In this document: positions 50,252-61,400 of the stretch, in pieces | How the letters are laid out: the number at the start of each line of letters is the position of its first letter | Numbering within the stretch: the stretch's first letter is position 1 | DNA from: Gp6-AA40 sp035263125 | Lineage (GTDB): Bacteria > Acidobacteriota > Vicinamibacteria > Vicinamibacterales > UBA2999 | Length of the DNA: 64,000 bases | Reading direction: 5' to 3' | Assembly (NCBI GenBank): GCA_035263125.1 | Contig: DATFRP010000324.1 | Span: forward strand, 32,444-96,443 | Made by a program: the position numbers and the translations under genes | The notes under the pieces: generated by a model | The model's input: the letters and a program-made list of their open reading frames with translations, nothing else | Told to the model about the DNA's origin: nothing | Databases searched by the model: none

Positions 50252-53200
50252 CTACGGCGCAAACACGAACGTGCGCTCGGCGTAGGCCTGCCAGGCATTG
50301 GCCGTGGCGCCGGTGCTACGAGCCCAGATCGCAATCACGTAGGTGCCTGACTCGCCGGTCACGGTATACGTCGTCGCCGTGCTCCACGACCGCACCAACT
50401 GCCATGCGCCCCCATCCTTCTGCACGTACCACTGATATTCATACGGAGCCACGCCGCCGGTGCCGCTGGCGGTGAAGGTCGCACCGCTCGACGTGAGGAA
50501 CGCCGCGGTCATCGGCGCTCCAGGCGCGGTTGCTGTGCTCGAGACGAAGAACCACTGCTCGGAGTACGCCTGCCACTCGTTCGCGGTCGCGCCAGCGCTC
50601 CGCGCCCAGAGGGCGATCTTGTAGAGACCCGCCGCGGACGGCGTCCAATTCAACGTCGTCGTCGAGCTCCAGCTCCGCAGCAAGCTCCACGTGTCGCCCA
50701 ACAGCACATACCACTGATACTGGTACGGCGCCGTGCCACCGGTGCCGAGCGCCGTGAACGTGATGGTCGTTCCCACGGTCTGCGGGCTCGGGGCATTCGG
50801 CGTGAACGACGCACCCGTCATCGGGCCACCCGATGGCGGCGGCGAGGTGCTCGATGAGTAGTTCAGCGTGATCGAGGTCGTGCGCGAATTGCCCGCGCCG
50901 TCGGTCGCAACCACATTGAAGGTGTTCGAACCGTTGGCCAGCGTCACGCTGCGGCTCCAGTTCGCCGTGCCCGTGCCGGATGCGCTGCCGCCGTTGGCGG
51001 CGACGCCGTTCACAGTCACGCTCGCGATCCCGCTGCCACCGGCACCGCTGTCGGTTGCCGTGCCGCCGAGGGTGATGTTCGGCGCGTTCACCGTTTGACC
51101 CGACGCATGGCTCGTGATTGCGACGCTCGGAGGTGTCGCATCCGACGTGGGCGGGGGCGGAACCGTGCCGGCCACCACGAATGCGCTCTCGGCGTATGCC
51201 TCCCATTCCCTCACAGTCGAACCCGAGCTGCGCGCCCAGATCGCGACGCTGTAGTTGCCGGGCGCCGGCGGTGTCCAGGTATACGTCGTCGTGGTGCTCC
51301 AGGTGCGGAGCAGCGACCAGGCGTTGCCCGACAGCAGATACCACTGATACTCATACGGCGCGGTGCCGCCCGTGCCGCTCGCCGTGAACGTGATCGCTGT
51401 GCCGGTGGACGGGCTGACGACACTCGACGACAGCGTCGTGCTCGTCATTGGACCGCTCGATGGCGGCGGTGCGCTCGGTGAATAGGTCAGCGTGATCGAC
51501 ACCGTGCGCGAGTTGCCGGCGCCATCGGTTGCCACGACGTTGAACGTATTCAAACCGGTCGCCAGCGTGATGCTGCGGCTCCAATTCGCCGTGCCTGTGC
51601 CGCTCGTGCCGCCGCCGCTGGCCGGTGTGCCGTTGATCGTTACGTTCGAGATGCCGCTGCCGCCCGAGCCGTTGTCGGTTGCCGTGCCGCTCAGCGTGAT
51701 GTTCGGGGTGGTCACAGTCTGACCCTGTGTATGGCTGGTGATCGCCAGACTCGGGGCCGTGGTATCGGAAGCTGGTGGGGGCGGCGGGACTGGTGCCGCC
51801 GTGGTCACCGTAAACGCGTTTTCCGCATACGCCTCCCAGGCGTTGGCGGTGTTGCCGGCACTACGGGCCCAGATGGCGATCGTGTAGCTGCCAGCGGCCT
51901 GTGGCGTCCAGGTATAGGTAGTCGTCTGGTTCCACGCGCGGAGCATCGACCACGTCCCGCCGGAGAACAGATACCACTGATATTCGTACGGAGCCGTGCC
52001 GCCTGATCCGCTCGCGATGAACGTCACGCTCGTCCCCGCGGCTTGTGGGCTCGCGACGTTCGAAGTCAACGATGCCGCTGACATCTTCGGCGCCGCAGCC
52101 GTGTACGTCAGCGTGATCGTCGATGTCCGCACGTTGCTGGCGCCGTCGGTTGCCGTCACAGTGATCGTGTTGCTGCCGTTCGAGAGCGTGAGCGCCTGGC
52201 TCCAGTTCGCAGTGTTGTTCCCGGCCGCCGCACCGCCCGATGCCGTCACGCCGTTGACCTTCACGCTGGTGACGCCGTTGCCACCTGCGCCGTTATCGGT
52301 CGCGGTGCCACTCAGCGTGATGCTCGCGGATGGGACCGCCTGGCCCGGCGTGTGGCTTGTGATGGTGAGAGATGGAGCTGCCGCATCTGGCGCCGTCACG
52401 GAGTACGACCGCTCGGCATATGCCTCCCACCCATTCGCAGTCGAGCCGCTGCTGCGCGCCCAAATCGCGATCGCATACGAGCCCGCTGTTGCCGGCGTCC
52501 AGGTGTAGGTCGTCGCGGTATTCCAACTGCGAAGCATCGTCCAGGCGCCGCCATTCAGCTGCACATACCACTGATACTCGTACGGCGCGGTGCCGCCGGT
52601 GCCCGAGGCTGTGAACGTGACCGCGGTCCCGGTGGCTTGAGGACTCACGACGTTGGGCGTCAACGACGCGGACGTCATTGGAACAACGTAAGTGATCGCA
52701 ATCGAGGTCGAGCGAACGTTGCCGGCGCCGTCGGCGGCCGTCACCGGAATGGTATTGCTCCCCGGTGCCAGCGTGATTGCACGGCTCCAATTTGCCGTGT
52801 TGCTGCCGGTCGCCGTCCCTCCGGTGGCCGCCGCGCCGTTCACCATCACACCGGTGATCCCGCTGCCGCCCGCGCCGCTGTCGGTGGCGGTTCCGCTGAG
52901 GGTGATGCTCGAGGTGGTCACCGTCTGGCCAGCGGTATGGCTGGTGATCGAGACCGTCGGTGCCGTCGTGTCTGGCGCCGTCAGCGTGATTGAGATCGAC
53001 GATGTGCGCGTGTTCCCGGCACCATCCGTCGCAATCACCGTGATCGTGTTCGAGCCGCTTGCCAACGTCAGAGCGCGGCTCCAGTTCGCCGTGCTACTGC
53101 CGGTCGCGGTGGCCCCGGTGGCTCCAACACCGTTGACGGTCACGCCCGTGACGCCATTGCCGCCGGCGCCGCTGTCGGTCGCCGTGCCGCTGAGCGTGAT

Positions 53201-54409
53201 GTTCGGAGTGGTCACGCTCTGGCCGCTGGTGTGGCTCGTGATCGCAAGCGTCGGCGCGGTCGAGTCGCGATTGATTGTGATTTGCACCTGTCGCGCGTTG
53301 CCCGAGCCGTCGTTCGCCACGACCGTCAGCACGTTTGCGCCGGCAACAAGCGAGACACTGCGCGACCAGTTCGCGGTGCTGTTCCCGGAGGCGGTGCCGC
53401 CGGTCGCCGCGGTACCGTTCACCGTGACACTCGTGATGCCGGTGCCGCCCGATCCGCTGTCAGTCGCGGTCCCCGCGAGGGTGATGGTCGCGGTGTTGAC
53501 CGTCTGACCGGACGTGTGACTGGTGATCGACAGGGTCGGGGCCGCCGAATCCGGCGCCGTCCTGTTGACCGTGATCAAGGAGGTGCGCGCGTTGCCAGCG
53601 CCGTCGGTCGCCACCACTGTGAACAGGTTCCCGCCGGTAACCAGCGTCCCGGTCACGCTCCAGTTTGCGGTGTTGCTTCCCGTGGCCGTCCCGCCACCCG
53701 CGGTCGCGCCGTTGACCGTCACCTTCGTGATGCCGCTGCCGCCCGCGCCGTTGTCAGTGGCCGTCCCGGCGAGGGTGATGCTGGCCGTGCTGACGGTCTG
53801 ACCGTCCGTATGACTCGTGATTGCGAGCGTAGGTGCGGTGGTGTCCGTCGAACCCTGAACCGTCCAGACGAACGACGCTGAGCTCGTCGACAATCCGTCG
53901 TTCACGAAAATCGTGACGTTGAACGCCCCCGCTGTCGTCGGCGTTCCGCTGATGACACCGGTCGACTGGTTGAGCGTCAAGCCGAGCGGAAGCCCTGTGT
54001 GCGTGAACCTCAGGGTTCCACCATCGGGATCGGTGGCGGACACCGTGAATGGAGAGATCGCCGTATTGAGTGTGCTCGTGCGGTTGGCAATCGTGGCGAG
54101 AGCCGGAATCGAGACGGTCACCTCGGGCGAATAGCTGCCCGGGCCCGCGGCACTGACTGCACGGACCGCGACGCGATACAACACGCCAGGATTCGGGGTG
54201 AACACGTACGACGTCTGGCTGGCAGGAACCGTGTCGTTCTTGAAGTTGCAACTGAGTGAAGTGGTCCCGATGCAAACCTGGTAGTTCACGACGTTGTCGC
54301 TCGCGGGGTTGGGATCCCACACAGCGGTGAGGGTCTGGCTGCGCGCTATCGAAGGTGTAGCCAATAGCACTGCCGCGAGTACGAAAAGCCGTGTACCGGG
54401 GGCTCGCAT
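50252..54409 (-). CDS. secreted multi-repeat Ig-like protein
   Basis: 1385 residues from the ATG at 54409. A signal peptide is predicted at about 1-24 (hydrophobic FVLAAVLLATPSIARS). Then come one FN3-like domain (about 26-103), one He_PIG/cadherin-like domain (about 105-185, with NQSTGVISGTPT), and twelve repeats of 75-105 residues in two types. Type A, seven copies, has APTLxITSHTxGQ, ITLxGTATDxGAGG and TxNWS. Type B, five copies, has TASGTGGTAPYEYQWY, TYTWTP and IAIWARSxGxTAxxWEAYAE. The order is A A A A B A B A B A B B. No enzyme motif and no sortase signal. A surface or extracellular adhesin-like protein is likely. Reading from a TTG at 54427 adds six residues and is less likely. No close neighbour genes share its transcript. 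Confidence 0.8.
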   Translation of the reverse strand: MRAPGTRLFVLAAVLLATPSIARSQTLTAVWDPNPASDNVVNYQVCIGTTSLSCNFKNDTVPASQTSYVFTPNPGVLYRVAVRAVSAAGPGSYSPEVTVSIPALATIANRTSTLNTAISPFTVSATDPDGGTLRFTHTGLPLGLTLNQSTGVISGTPTTAGAFNVTIFVNDGLSTSSASFVWTVQGSTDTTAPTLAITSHTDGQTVSTASITLAGTATDNGAGGSGITKVTVNGATAGGGTATGSNTANWSVTGTLVTGGNLFTVVATDGAGNARTSLITVNRTAPDSAAPTLSITSHTSGQTVNTATITLAGTATDSGSGGTGITSVTVNGTAATGGTASGNSTANWSRSVSLVAGANVLTVVANDGSGNARQVQITINRDSTAPTLAITSHTSGQSVTTPNITLSGTATDSGAGGNGVTGVTVNGVGATGATATGSSTANWSRALTLASGSNTITVIATDGAGNTRTSSISITLTAPDTTAPTVSITSHTAGQTVTTSSITLSGTATDSGAGGSGITGVMVNGAAATGGTATGSNTANWSRAITLAPGSNTIPVTAADGAGNVRSTSIAITYVVPMTSASLTPNVVSPQATGTAVTFTASGTGGTAPYEYQWYVQLNGGAWTMLRSWNTATTYTWTPATAGSYAIAIWARSSGSTANGWEAYAERSYSVTAPDAAAPSLTITSHTPGQAVPSASITLSGTATDNGAGGNGVTSVKVNGVTASGGAAAGNNTANWSQALTLSNGSNTITVTATDGASNVRTSTITLTYTAAAPKMSAASLTSNVASPQAAGTSVTFIASGSGGTAPYEYQWYLFSGGTWSMLRAWNQTTTYTWTPQAAGSYTIAIWARSAGNTANAWEAYAENAFTVTTAAPVPPPPPASDTTAPSLAITSHTQGQTVTTPNITLSGTATDNGSGGSGISNVTINGTPASGGGTSGTGTANWSRSITLATGLNTFNVVATDGAGNSRTVSITLTYSPSAPPPSSGPMTSTTLSSSVVSPSTGTAITFTASGTGGTAPYEYQWYLLSGNAWSLLRTWSTTTTYTWTPPAPGNYSVAIWARSSGSTVREWEAYAESAFVVAGTVPPPPTSDATPPSVAITSHASGQTVNAPNITLGGTATDSGAGGSGIASVTVNGVAANGGSASGTGTANWSRSVTLANGSNTFNVVATDGAGNSRTTSITLNYSSSTSPPPSGGPMTGASFTPNAPSPQTVGTTITFTALGTGGTAPYQYQWYVLLGDTWSLLRSWSSTTTLNWTPSAAGLYKIALWARSAGATANEWQAYSEQWFFVSSTATAPGAPMTAAFLTSSGATFTASGTGGVAPYEYQWYVQKDGGAWQLVRSWSTATTYTVTGESGTYVIAIWARSTGATANAWQAYAERTFVFAP
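50260..53850 (-). repeat. coding tandem repeats, two interleaved Ig-like units
   Basis: About 3.6 kb of the secreted protein gene is built from seven A units (near 290 bases each) and five B units. DNA is highly similar between copies, such as the segment coding TGGTAPYEYQWY in each B unit, so recombination or slippage between copies could change copy number. This is a protein repeat, not a CRISPR array: there are no spacers and the frame is kept. Confidence 0.75.
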
Positions 54410-54783
54410 GGTCCAGCTCGCCAGCAAGTTCGCGGCCAGCTGAGGTTTCGTGCATAAACTGTGACCAATCAGGATGTTAATCGTCTACTGCTGAATCTGC
54501 GGCGTAGTTTTCATTGCGGTACTATGTGGAGTCTTTACGCTCGTGTATTTCAGGGTTTCACCCTGGGACACTTGAACGAATGCACTTTCGAGCATTCTCG
54601 GTTGCATTTCACTGCATCGTTGCGCGTACTGTGAAACGCGATGCCTGCGTAGACCTTCACAGAAAAACGCACGAGTCATGGTGACAATCTCGTGTCGGGT
54701 ATCCTAGTGGACTGTATGAACTGGAAGAGTACCTCCGACAACGGAGCGCCCGATTCGCGAGGTACGCACCACTAGCGACAGCA
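54410..54783. promoter_or_regulatory. divergent 374-base intergenic region
   Basis: Between the divergent secreted-protein gene and nadE, richer in A and T than its surroundings. A perfect hairpin at 54551-54565 has six-base arms CAGGGT and ACCCTG with a three-base loop. On the minus strand TTAACA (54475-54480) with TTATGC 17 bases on is a weak promoter candidate for the secreted protein; on the plus strand TATCCT (54700-54705) is a possible -10 for nadE. No convincing gene lies within. Confidence 0.4.
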
Positions 54784-56445
54784 GTGCCCACACCCGCCCG
54801 CCTCTCGATAGCTATCGCTCAAGTCAATCCGATCGTCGGTGACATAGCAGGCAATGCCGCGATCGTGAGACGCGCACGCGCGGAGGCCGCCGCCCAGGGC
54901 GCAGACATCGTGGTCTTCCCGGAACTCGTTCTCGTCGGCTATCCACCCGAAGATCTTGTGTTGCGCCCCGCGCTCGTGAAGGCGGCTGCTGATGTCCTCG
55001 GTGAATTGCAGCGCGAGAGCTCCGATGGCGGGCCGGGCATGGTGGTCACGCTGCCGTGGGTGAACGAGGGTCGGCTTCACAACACCGCTGCGCTCGTCGC
55101 CGATGGTGCGAGCGCCCTTCGATTCAAGCACGAGCTCCCCAACTACGGCGTCTTCGACGAGAAGCGCGTCTTCGCTCCCGGGCCACTGCCAACACCCATC
55201 GATTTCCGAGGCATTCGTATTGGTCTGCCTATTTGCGAAGACATCTGGTTCGAAGGGTGCTCGGTGCACTTGGCACGCGAGGGCGCCGAAGTGCTGCTCG
55301 TGCCGAACGGGTCGCCGTTCGAAGTCGAGAAGTTCGGTCAGCGACTCGAGCTCAGTCGGCTGCGCACCGTGCAATCGGGACTGCCGTTGGTGTACGTCAA
55401 CCAGGTCGGTGGTCAGGATGAACTCGTCTTCGATGGCGGCTCGTTCGTGATGAACCGTGACGGTTCGCTCGCGCACGTCCTTCCCTTCTGGCGCGTCGCG
55501 CTGACGATGACCCACTGGGAGCGGGTGGACGGACACCTGCGATGCACCGGATGTACGCAATGGACCGACGAGCCTCGACTGTCATCGATCTACAACGCGA
55601 TGGTGCTGGGCCTCCGGGACTACGTCCGCAAGAACAGATTCCCGGGCGTCGTGCTCGGACTATCAGGCGGGATCGACTCCGCCCTGACCGTCGCGGTCGC
55701 CGTGGACGCCCTCGGGGCGAAGAGCGTCCGCGGAGTGCGACTGCCCTCGCGATTCACAAGTGACGCGAGTCAGAACGATGCCGAGGAGTCGGCCCGGCTG
55801 CTGGGCGTGCATCTCGATACGCTGCCGATCGAAGATGCGGTGAAAGCGTTCGAGGGGATTCTCGAACCGGTCTTCAAGGACCGTCCGCGGGACGTCACTG
55901 AAGAAAACCTTCAGGCGCGCGCGCGAGGCGTGCTCCTGATGGCGCTGTCGAACAAGTTCTCGGAACTGCTGGTCACCACTGGCAACAAGTCCGAGATGTC
56001 GGTCGGCTACGCCACCCTGTACGGAGACATGTGCGGCGGCTACTCGGTGCTCAAGGACATCTACAAGACGGAGGTCTACGCGCTGTCCCGATGGCGGAAC
56101 GAGCGCGTGCCAGAGGGAGCGCTTGGACCGAGCGGCCGTGTGATTCCGGAGTCATCCATCGAAAAGGCGCCGACCGCCGAGCTGCGGCCGAATCAGAAAG
56201 ACCAGGACTCGCTCCCTCCGTACGACGAACTCGACGCGATCCTGCAAGGACTGGTCGAAGAGGAACTGAGCGTTCAGGAGATCACCGCGCGGGGCTTCCC
56301 GCACGAAACCGTGTCACGCGTGCAGCGTCTGTTATACGCCGCGGAATACAAACGCAGGCAGGCGCCGCCCGGCGTCAAGATCACGAGAAAGAGCTTCGGA
56401 CGGGACAGGCGTTATCCGCTCACGAACGCCTTCAGAGAGCAGTAG
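54784..56445 (+). CDS. nadE: NAD+ synthetase, glutamine-hydrolysing
   Basis: 553 residues. The N-terminal glutaminase is a nitrilase-fold domain with the triad Glu47 (VVFPELVL), Lys115 (RFKHELPN) and Cys151 (LPICEDIW). The C-terminal synthetase domain begins near 275, with the PPi loop SGGIDS at 293-298, the TGNKSEMSVGYATLYGDMCGG motif, and DSLPPYD near 475. It forms NAD+ from deamido-NAD+, ATP and glutamine-derived ammonia; essential in most bacteria. GTG start at 54784. Convergent with pdxA, overlapping by 14 bases. Length is usual for the two-domain enzyme of bacteria. Confidence 0.95.
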   Translation: MPTPARLSIAIAQVNPIVGDIAGNAAIVRRARAEAAAQGADIVVFPELVLVGYPPEDLVLRPALVKAAADVLGELQRESSDGGPGMVVTLPWVNEGRLHNTAALVADGASALRFKHELPNYGVFDEKRVFAPGPLPTPIDFRGIRIGLPICEDIWFEGCSVHLAREGAEVLLVPNGSPFEVEKFGQRLELSRLRTVQSGLPLVYVNQVGGQDELVFDGGSFVMNRDGSLAHVLPFWRVALTMTHWERVDGHLRCTGCTQWTDEPRLSSIYNAMVLGLRDYVRKNRFPGVVLGLSGGIDSALTVAVAVDALGAKSVRGVRLPSRFTSDASQNDAEESARLLGVHLDTLPIEDAVKAFEGILEPVFKDRPRDVTEENLQARARGVLLMALSNKFSELLVTTGNKSEMSVGYATLYGDMCGGYSVLKDIYKTEVYALSRWRNERVPEGALGPSGRVIPESSIEKAPTAELRPNQKDQDSLPPYDELDAILQGLVEEELSVQEITARGFPHETVSRVQRLLYAAEYKRRQAPPGVKITRKSFGRDRRYPLTNAFREQ

Positions 56446-57310
56446 AAGCCAGTCTGGCTGCGAGCAGGACGGCTTCGATCATGCTCGACGGGTTGGCGAG
56501 GTTTCGGCCGGCGATGTCGAACGCAGTACCGTGATCGACTGATGTACGCACGATCGGCAGCCCCAGCGTCACATTGACGGCATGGCCGAAGGCCATCAGC
56601 TTGACCGGAATCAGTCCCTGATCGTGATAGCAGGCGATCACCGCATCGAAATCACCGGACACGGCTCGCACAAACACGGTGTCAGCGGGAAACGGGCCAT
56701 CGACGGTAATGCCCCGCGCGCGTGCGGCCGCGATGGCTGGCTGCAGCACATGCAGTTCTTCATCACCGAGGAGGCCAGCCTCCCCTGCGTGCGGATTGAG
56801 CCCGGCGACGGCAAGGCGTGGGCGCAGCACGCCGAAACGTGGCAGCCCGCGAGCCGCGAGGTCGATGGTGCTGTCGACGACCTCACGGGTCAGTGCACCG
56901 GGGACCGACGCGAGCGGCACGTGCACAGTCGCGAGCACGACCTTGAGCGCATCCGACCAGAACATCATCGCGACGCGCGTACAGCCCGTCAGATGACCGA
57001 GCAGGTCGGTATGCCCCCTCCAGGGGAGGCCGGCATGGGCAAACGCCAGCTTGTTGACCGGTGCCGTCGCGATGCCTGCGATGCTGCCTGACAACGCATC
57101 CGCGACCGCGGCACAGATCGCGTCGTAGGCCGCTCGACCCGCCTCCGCCGACAACACTCCCGGCTCGAACCGCGTGCCCGCCTTAGGGCCGTAGATGACC
57201 GGCTCACACGCGGCGCGCACACGTTCGTCCGCCGCCGCCTTCGCAGCGATCTCGGGGCCGATACCGGCAGGATCACCGACAGTGATCGCGATGCGTGGTT
57301 TCAAAGACAC
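56432..57310 (-). CDS. pdxA: 4-hydroxythreonine-4-phosphate dehydrogenase
   Basis: 292 residues, of the PdxA family: oxidation and decarboxylation of 4-phosphohydroxy-L-threonine in pyridoxal phosphate synthesis. ITVGDPAGIGPE near 9-20, TAPVNKLAF, GHTDLLGHLTG (metal-binding His), GLNPHAGEAGLLGDEE, CYHDQGLIPVK and TSVDHGTAFDIAG follow in the family order. It is shorter than the usual 320-330 residues, lacking part of the N-terminal half after YGP. GTG start at 57310, 26 bases after holB. The gene is convergent with nadE. Confidence 0.93.
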   Translation of the reverse strand: MSLKPRIAITVGDPAGIGPEIAAKAAADERVRAACEPVIYGPKAGTRFEPGVLSAEAGRAAYDAICAAVADALSGSIAGIATAPVNKLAFAHAGLPWRGHTDLLGHLTGCTRVAMMFWSDALKVVLATVHVPLASVPGALTREVVDSTIDLAARGLPRFGVLRPRLAVAGLNPHAGEAGLLGDEELHVLQPAIAAARARGITVDGPFPADTVFVRAVSGDFDAVIACYHDQGLIPVKLMAFGHAVNVTLGLPIVRTSVDHGTAFDIAGRNLANPSSMIEAVLLAARLASTAL

Positions 57311-57336
57311 CGGTAGCGTCCGGCTTCAGCCGGATG

Positions 57337-58350
57337 TTACAACTGCAACACGAGCCAGTCCGCGACGACCTTCGGGCTCGCATTCCGTTCGAGCGCCGCG
57401 AGCGCTTCATCGACGGCGGCATAGGCACGCATACTGCGCGCCCCGTCAAAGGTACGCGACAGTGTCGTCAACGATGACTCGAGATCGGCGTTGCCGAGCA
57501 TGCGACGGTCGCCTCCAAGGGCCAGGATGCTGGTGTCTCGCAATAGCGATGCGAGTGCCCGTAGACACGCGCCCAACTGCTCGCGTTCGGCTGCAGCCCC
57601 GCCCTTGTTCGACGTCAGGTCCCTGACCGCGTCGATTCGCCGGCCCGGATCGCTGATACGGGCCGCCTGTTCCATCAACCGGCCAGCCTCGTGACGTGCG
57701 TCCGCGAGATCGGCGGAATTCGACGCGAGCGCCCGCCCGATGCTGCCGTCGGCATCGGCCGCCGCGGCTCGCGCGTCGGCTTCGCTGTAGTCATGACCCG
57801 CGATCAACGCGTTTGCCACTTCCGCGGGGGACAGCGGACCAAATCGCAGTCGCGGACAGCGCGAGATCACGGTCGGCAGCAGCGCATCGGGCATCGACGA
57901 GACGAGGATGAAAATCGAGGCGGACGGCGGTTCTTCGAGCGTCTTGAGCAGCGCGTTCTGCGCCGGGACAACCAGCGCATCGGCCTCATCGATGACGACC
58001 ACCCGCCGCTTGCCTTCAAACGGACGATAGTCGGCCTTGTCGATGACGTCGCGGACCTGTTCGATCTTGATCGACCCGCTGTCCTCGGGGGCGATCGCGA
58101 TCACATCGAGGTGCACACCGCGCCCGATCCGCTTGCACGACGCGCACTCGCCGCACGCATCCTTCTCGAAATCCGTCGTGCTCGGCGGATTCAGGCAGTT
58201 CACCGCTGCCGCAATCGCCATGGCGACGCGGCGCTTGCCGATGCCCGAGGGGCCGGCAAACAACAGCGACGGCGGCAGCGTCCCGCGCGCGCAGGCGCGC
58301 GACAACAGCGAGACGAGCCGCCGGTGACCGATGATGTCGCGGAAGGGCAT
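57337..58350 (-). CDS. holB: DNA polymerase III subunit delta'
   Basis: 337 residues, clamp-loader subunit of the AAA+ class. Walker A GPSGIGK at 33-39, a zinc site with Cys52, Cys66, Cys69 and Cys72 (CGECASC), Walker B-like VVVIDEADAL, sensor 1 LVSSMPDALLPTVISRC and a C-terminal helical domain. Weak overall conservation of the C-terminus is normal for HolB. ATG at 58350; 90 bases of intergenic DNA separate it from the RND gene. Probably co-transcribed with pdxA. Confidence 0.88.
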   Translation of the reverse strand: MPFRDIIGHRRLVSLLSRACARGTLPPSLLFAGPSGIGKRRVAMAIAAAVNCLNPPSTTDFEKDACGECASCKRIGRGVHLDVIAIAPEDSGSIKIEQVRDVIDKADYRPFEGKRRVVVIDEADALVVPAQNALLKTLEEPPSASIFILVSSMPDALLPTVISRCPRLRFGPLSPAEVANALIAGHDYSEADARAAAADADGSIGRALASNSADLADARHEAGRLMEQAARISDPGRRIDAVRDLTSNKGGAAAEREQLGACLRALASLLRDTSILALGGDRRMLGNADLESSLTTLSRTFDGARSMRAYAAVDEALAALERNASPKVVADWLVLQL

Positions 58351-58440
58351 CTCTGGATAGCTTACTCTGCGGTCTCTACCCCTTTGCGATCTCAGCGTTG
58401 ACGCTCTTCTCTGCGCCCTCGGGCCCTCTGCGGCCGTCCA

Positions 58441-61400
58441 CTATGCAGGTGTCACAGGATTGGCGAGCGGCAGCTTCGATCGCAGCCAGCTGAAGCTGCG
58501 CATCACCACGCGCTGCTCACGCGCATCTTCGAACAGCGAATAGGTCACTGGCGTCACCAGCAGTGTCAGCGTCAACACCAGGGTCTGTCCGCCGATCACC
58601 ACGAATCCGATCGCATGGTTGGTGGCGGATCCGACGCCTTGCGTGATCACGAGTGGAACCATGCCCGCGACGAATGCGAGCGTCGTCATCAGAATCGGCC
58701 GCAGCCGATCGCGGCAGGCCTGCACCATCGCATCGCGCGCGCTGAGCCCCGTCTCACGCAACTGATTGGCGTGATCGATCTGCAGGATCGAGTTCTTCTT
58801 CACCACGCCGAACAGAACGAGCATCCCGAGCGCCGAGAAGATGTTGAGCGACTGGCCGAAGATCAGAATCGAGATGAGCGCGAAGGGCAGCGTCAGCGGC
58901 AGCGAGAGCAGAATCGTGACCGGATGCAGCCACGACTCGAACTGCGCCGCGAGCACCAGATACATGAAGATCAGCGAGAGCGCGAGCGCCTGAAGAAACG
59001 CGCTGGCGGTGCGATTCAGCTCGCGCGAGCGGCCCTGATAGCCGGTCCGATATTCCGATCCCAGCGCCAGCTTCGCCGCCGCCTCTGACATCTTCGCCTG
59101 CGCCGCAGTCTGCGATGTCCCGGGCAGCAGGTTGGCTGCGACCGTGACCTGTCGTTGCCGATTGAGACGACGGATGTCCGACGGCGCAGCACCGCGCGAG
59201 AAGCTGGCGATGTTCTCGAGCGCGACGCTGCCAAGCCGCGACGAGGGCACGGTCAGCTGGCCGACCGCCGATTCCGATCCGCGATCCTGATCCTGCGCCC
59301 GCAGGTGGACTTCGTACTGCTCACCACCCTCGTTATAGGTCGTCACCTGATCGCCGCCGACGAGCAGACGCAGCGCTTCAGCCGCGTCGGCAATCTGCAC
59401 GCCCAGGTCCGCGGCCTTGGGCCGATCGAGCTTGACCGCCATTTCCGGCTTGCCAACACGCAGCGACGTGTCGACATCGACGAGACCAGGAATGGCGCGC
59501 GCCGAATCGGCCAGGGCGTTGCTCGCGCGCTCGAGCTCGGCGAGGCTCGGCCCCTGCATGACGAACATGACGTCGCCCTGGGCCTGTCCGCCGCCTCCGC
59601 CGCCACCGCCGATACCGGGGGCCGCGAGCGACGTCCGCACGGCCTTGTCTGCCGATGAGGGAAGCACCTCGTTGCGCACGATGTCCATGATCTCGAACTG
59701 GTCGCGCGAGCGATCGCCGATTTCCTTGAGCCGCACGTAGATCGACGCGGTGTTGAGCGTGCCGGCCGAATCGCCGGCGACCGTGATCATCGTGTAGCTC
59801 ACTTCCGGAAGCTTCCGGACCGCGTTGGCGACGCGGTTGGCGATCACCTCGGTCGCCTCGAGGCTGGTGCCCTCGGGCGCGCGGAGGCTGACGTCGAACT
59901 CCGATTGATCGTCGGTCGGCGTGAAGTTCACGTTGACGACGCGGAAGATCGGCACGCTCGAAAACAGGACGACCACCGCGAAGACCGCGACCAGCCCGCG
60001 GTGCGCCATCGACCACTCGAGCATGCGTGTATAGACACGATCGAGCGGTCCGAAGACCTTCGAATGCTTCGAGTCGTGGATGTGATGAGACTCGTCCTCT
60101 TTCCGCGGCTTCACCTTCAGCCAGCGCGCGCACATCGTCGGCGTCAGCGTGAAGCTCACGAGCAGCGACACCATCACCGCGAACGCCATCGTCAGACCAA
60201 AGCTCTTCATGAAGCGGCCGACCATGCCGCTCATGAAGCCGACCGGAGCGAAGATCGCGACCAGAGAGAGCGTCGTCGCGAGCACGGCGAGGCCGATCTC
60301 TCGCGTCCCCTCGACTGCCGCCTTGATCGGCGGCATCCCTTTCTCTTCAATGAAGCGGTAAATGTTCTCGAGCACGACGATCGCATCGTCGATGACGATG
60401 CCGACGGCAAGCGTGAGCGCCAGCATCGTCAGCATGTTGAGCGTGAAGCCCATGTACCAGACGAGCGCGAACGTGGCGATGATCGACGTCGGGATCGCAA
60501 TCGCGGCGATGACCGTCGACCGCAGGTTGCCGAGGAACAAGAGGACGACGAATGCGGCGAGGAACGAGCCGACGATCAGATGTTCCTCAACGCTGCGGAA
60601 TGACGCCTCGATGAACTCGGCCTGATTGCGCACGATGCGCAGGTCATAGCCAGGAGGCAGCGCCGCCTGGATGTCCTCGAGCCGTTCCTTGACGTTGTTG
60701 ACGACTTCGACGGTATTCGTGCCTGACTGCTTCCGGATCTGCAGCAACACGGTCGGATCGCCGTTGATGTTGGCCAGCGTCGTGGCTTCGGCCACACCAT
60801 CGTCGATGCGTCCCACGTCCGAGACCTTGATCGGGTGGCCATTGACCTGACGCAGCACCAGCTCACCGAATTCATCGGGCGTGTCGACGCGACCGCGCGT
60901 ACGCATCGTGATCGACTGCGCACCCTGGTCGATGCGCCCGCCCGGCACATCGGCGTTCTGTGCCTGCAGCGCGCGCGACACGTCGTTCACCGTCAGGTTG
61001 TACGCACGCAGCCGGTCCGCGTCGACCCAGACGTTGATCTGACGTTTGCGTCCACCCAGGACGAGCACCTGTCCCACACCATCGGCGCTCTCCAAGCGAC
61101 GGCGGAGCACCTTGTCGGTGTACTCCGTCACTTCGCGGATTGGCTTCTTCGCCGTGACGGCGATCGTGAGGATCGGGGCCGCGTCCGGGTCCTGTTTCTC
61201 GATCGTCGGCTGTGTGATCGTTCGTGGCAGGAGGGGCAGGATCCGGTTGATGCGATCACGCACTTCCTGCGCCGCGACGTCGGCGTTCTTCTCGAGCCGG
61301 AACGTCACCGTCACCTGCGAGATGCCTTCAGCGGAGTTCGAGCTGAGTTGATCGATCCCGCTGATCGTGTTGACCGCTTCCTCGACCTTGTCGGTGACCT

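Noticed and set aside
50260..53850. Possible CRISPR array
   Set aside because: Repeats are coding, in frame, with no unique spacers of constant size.
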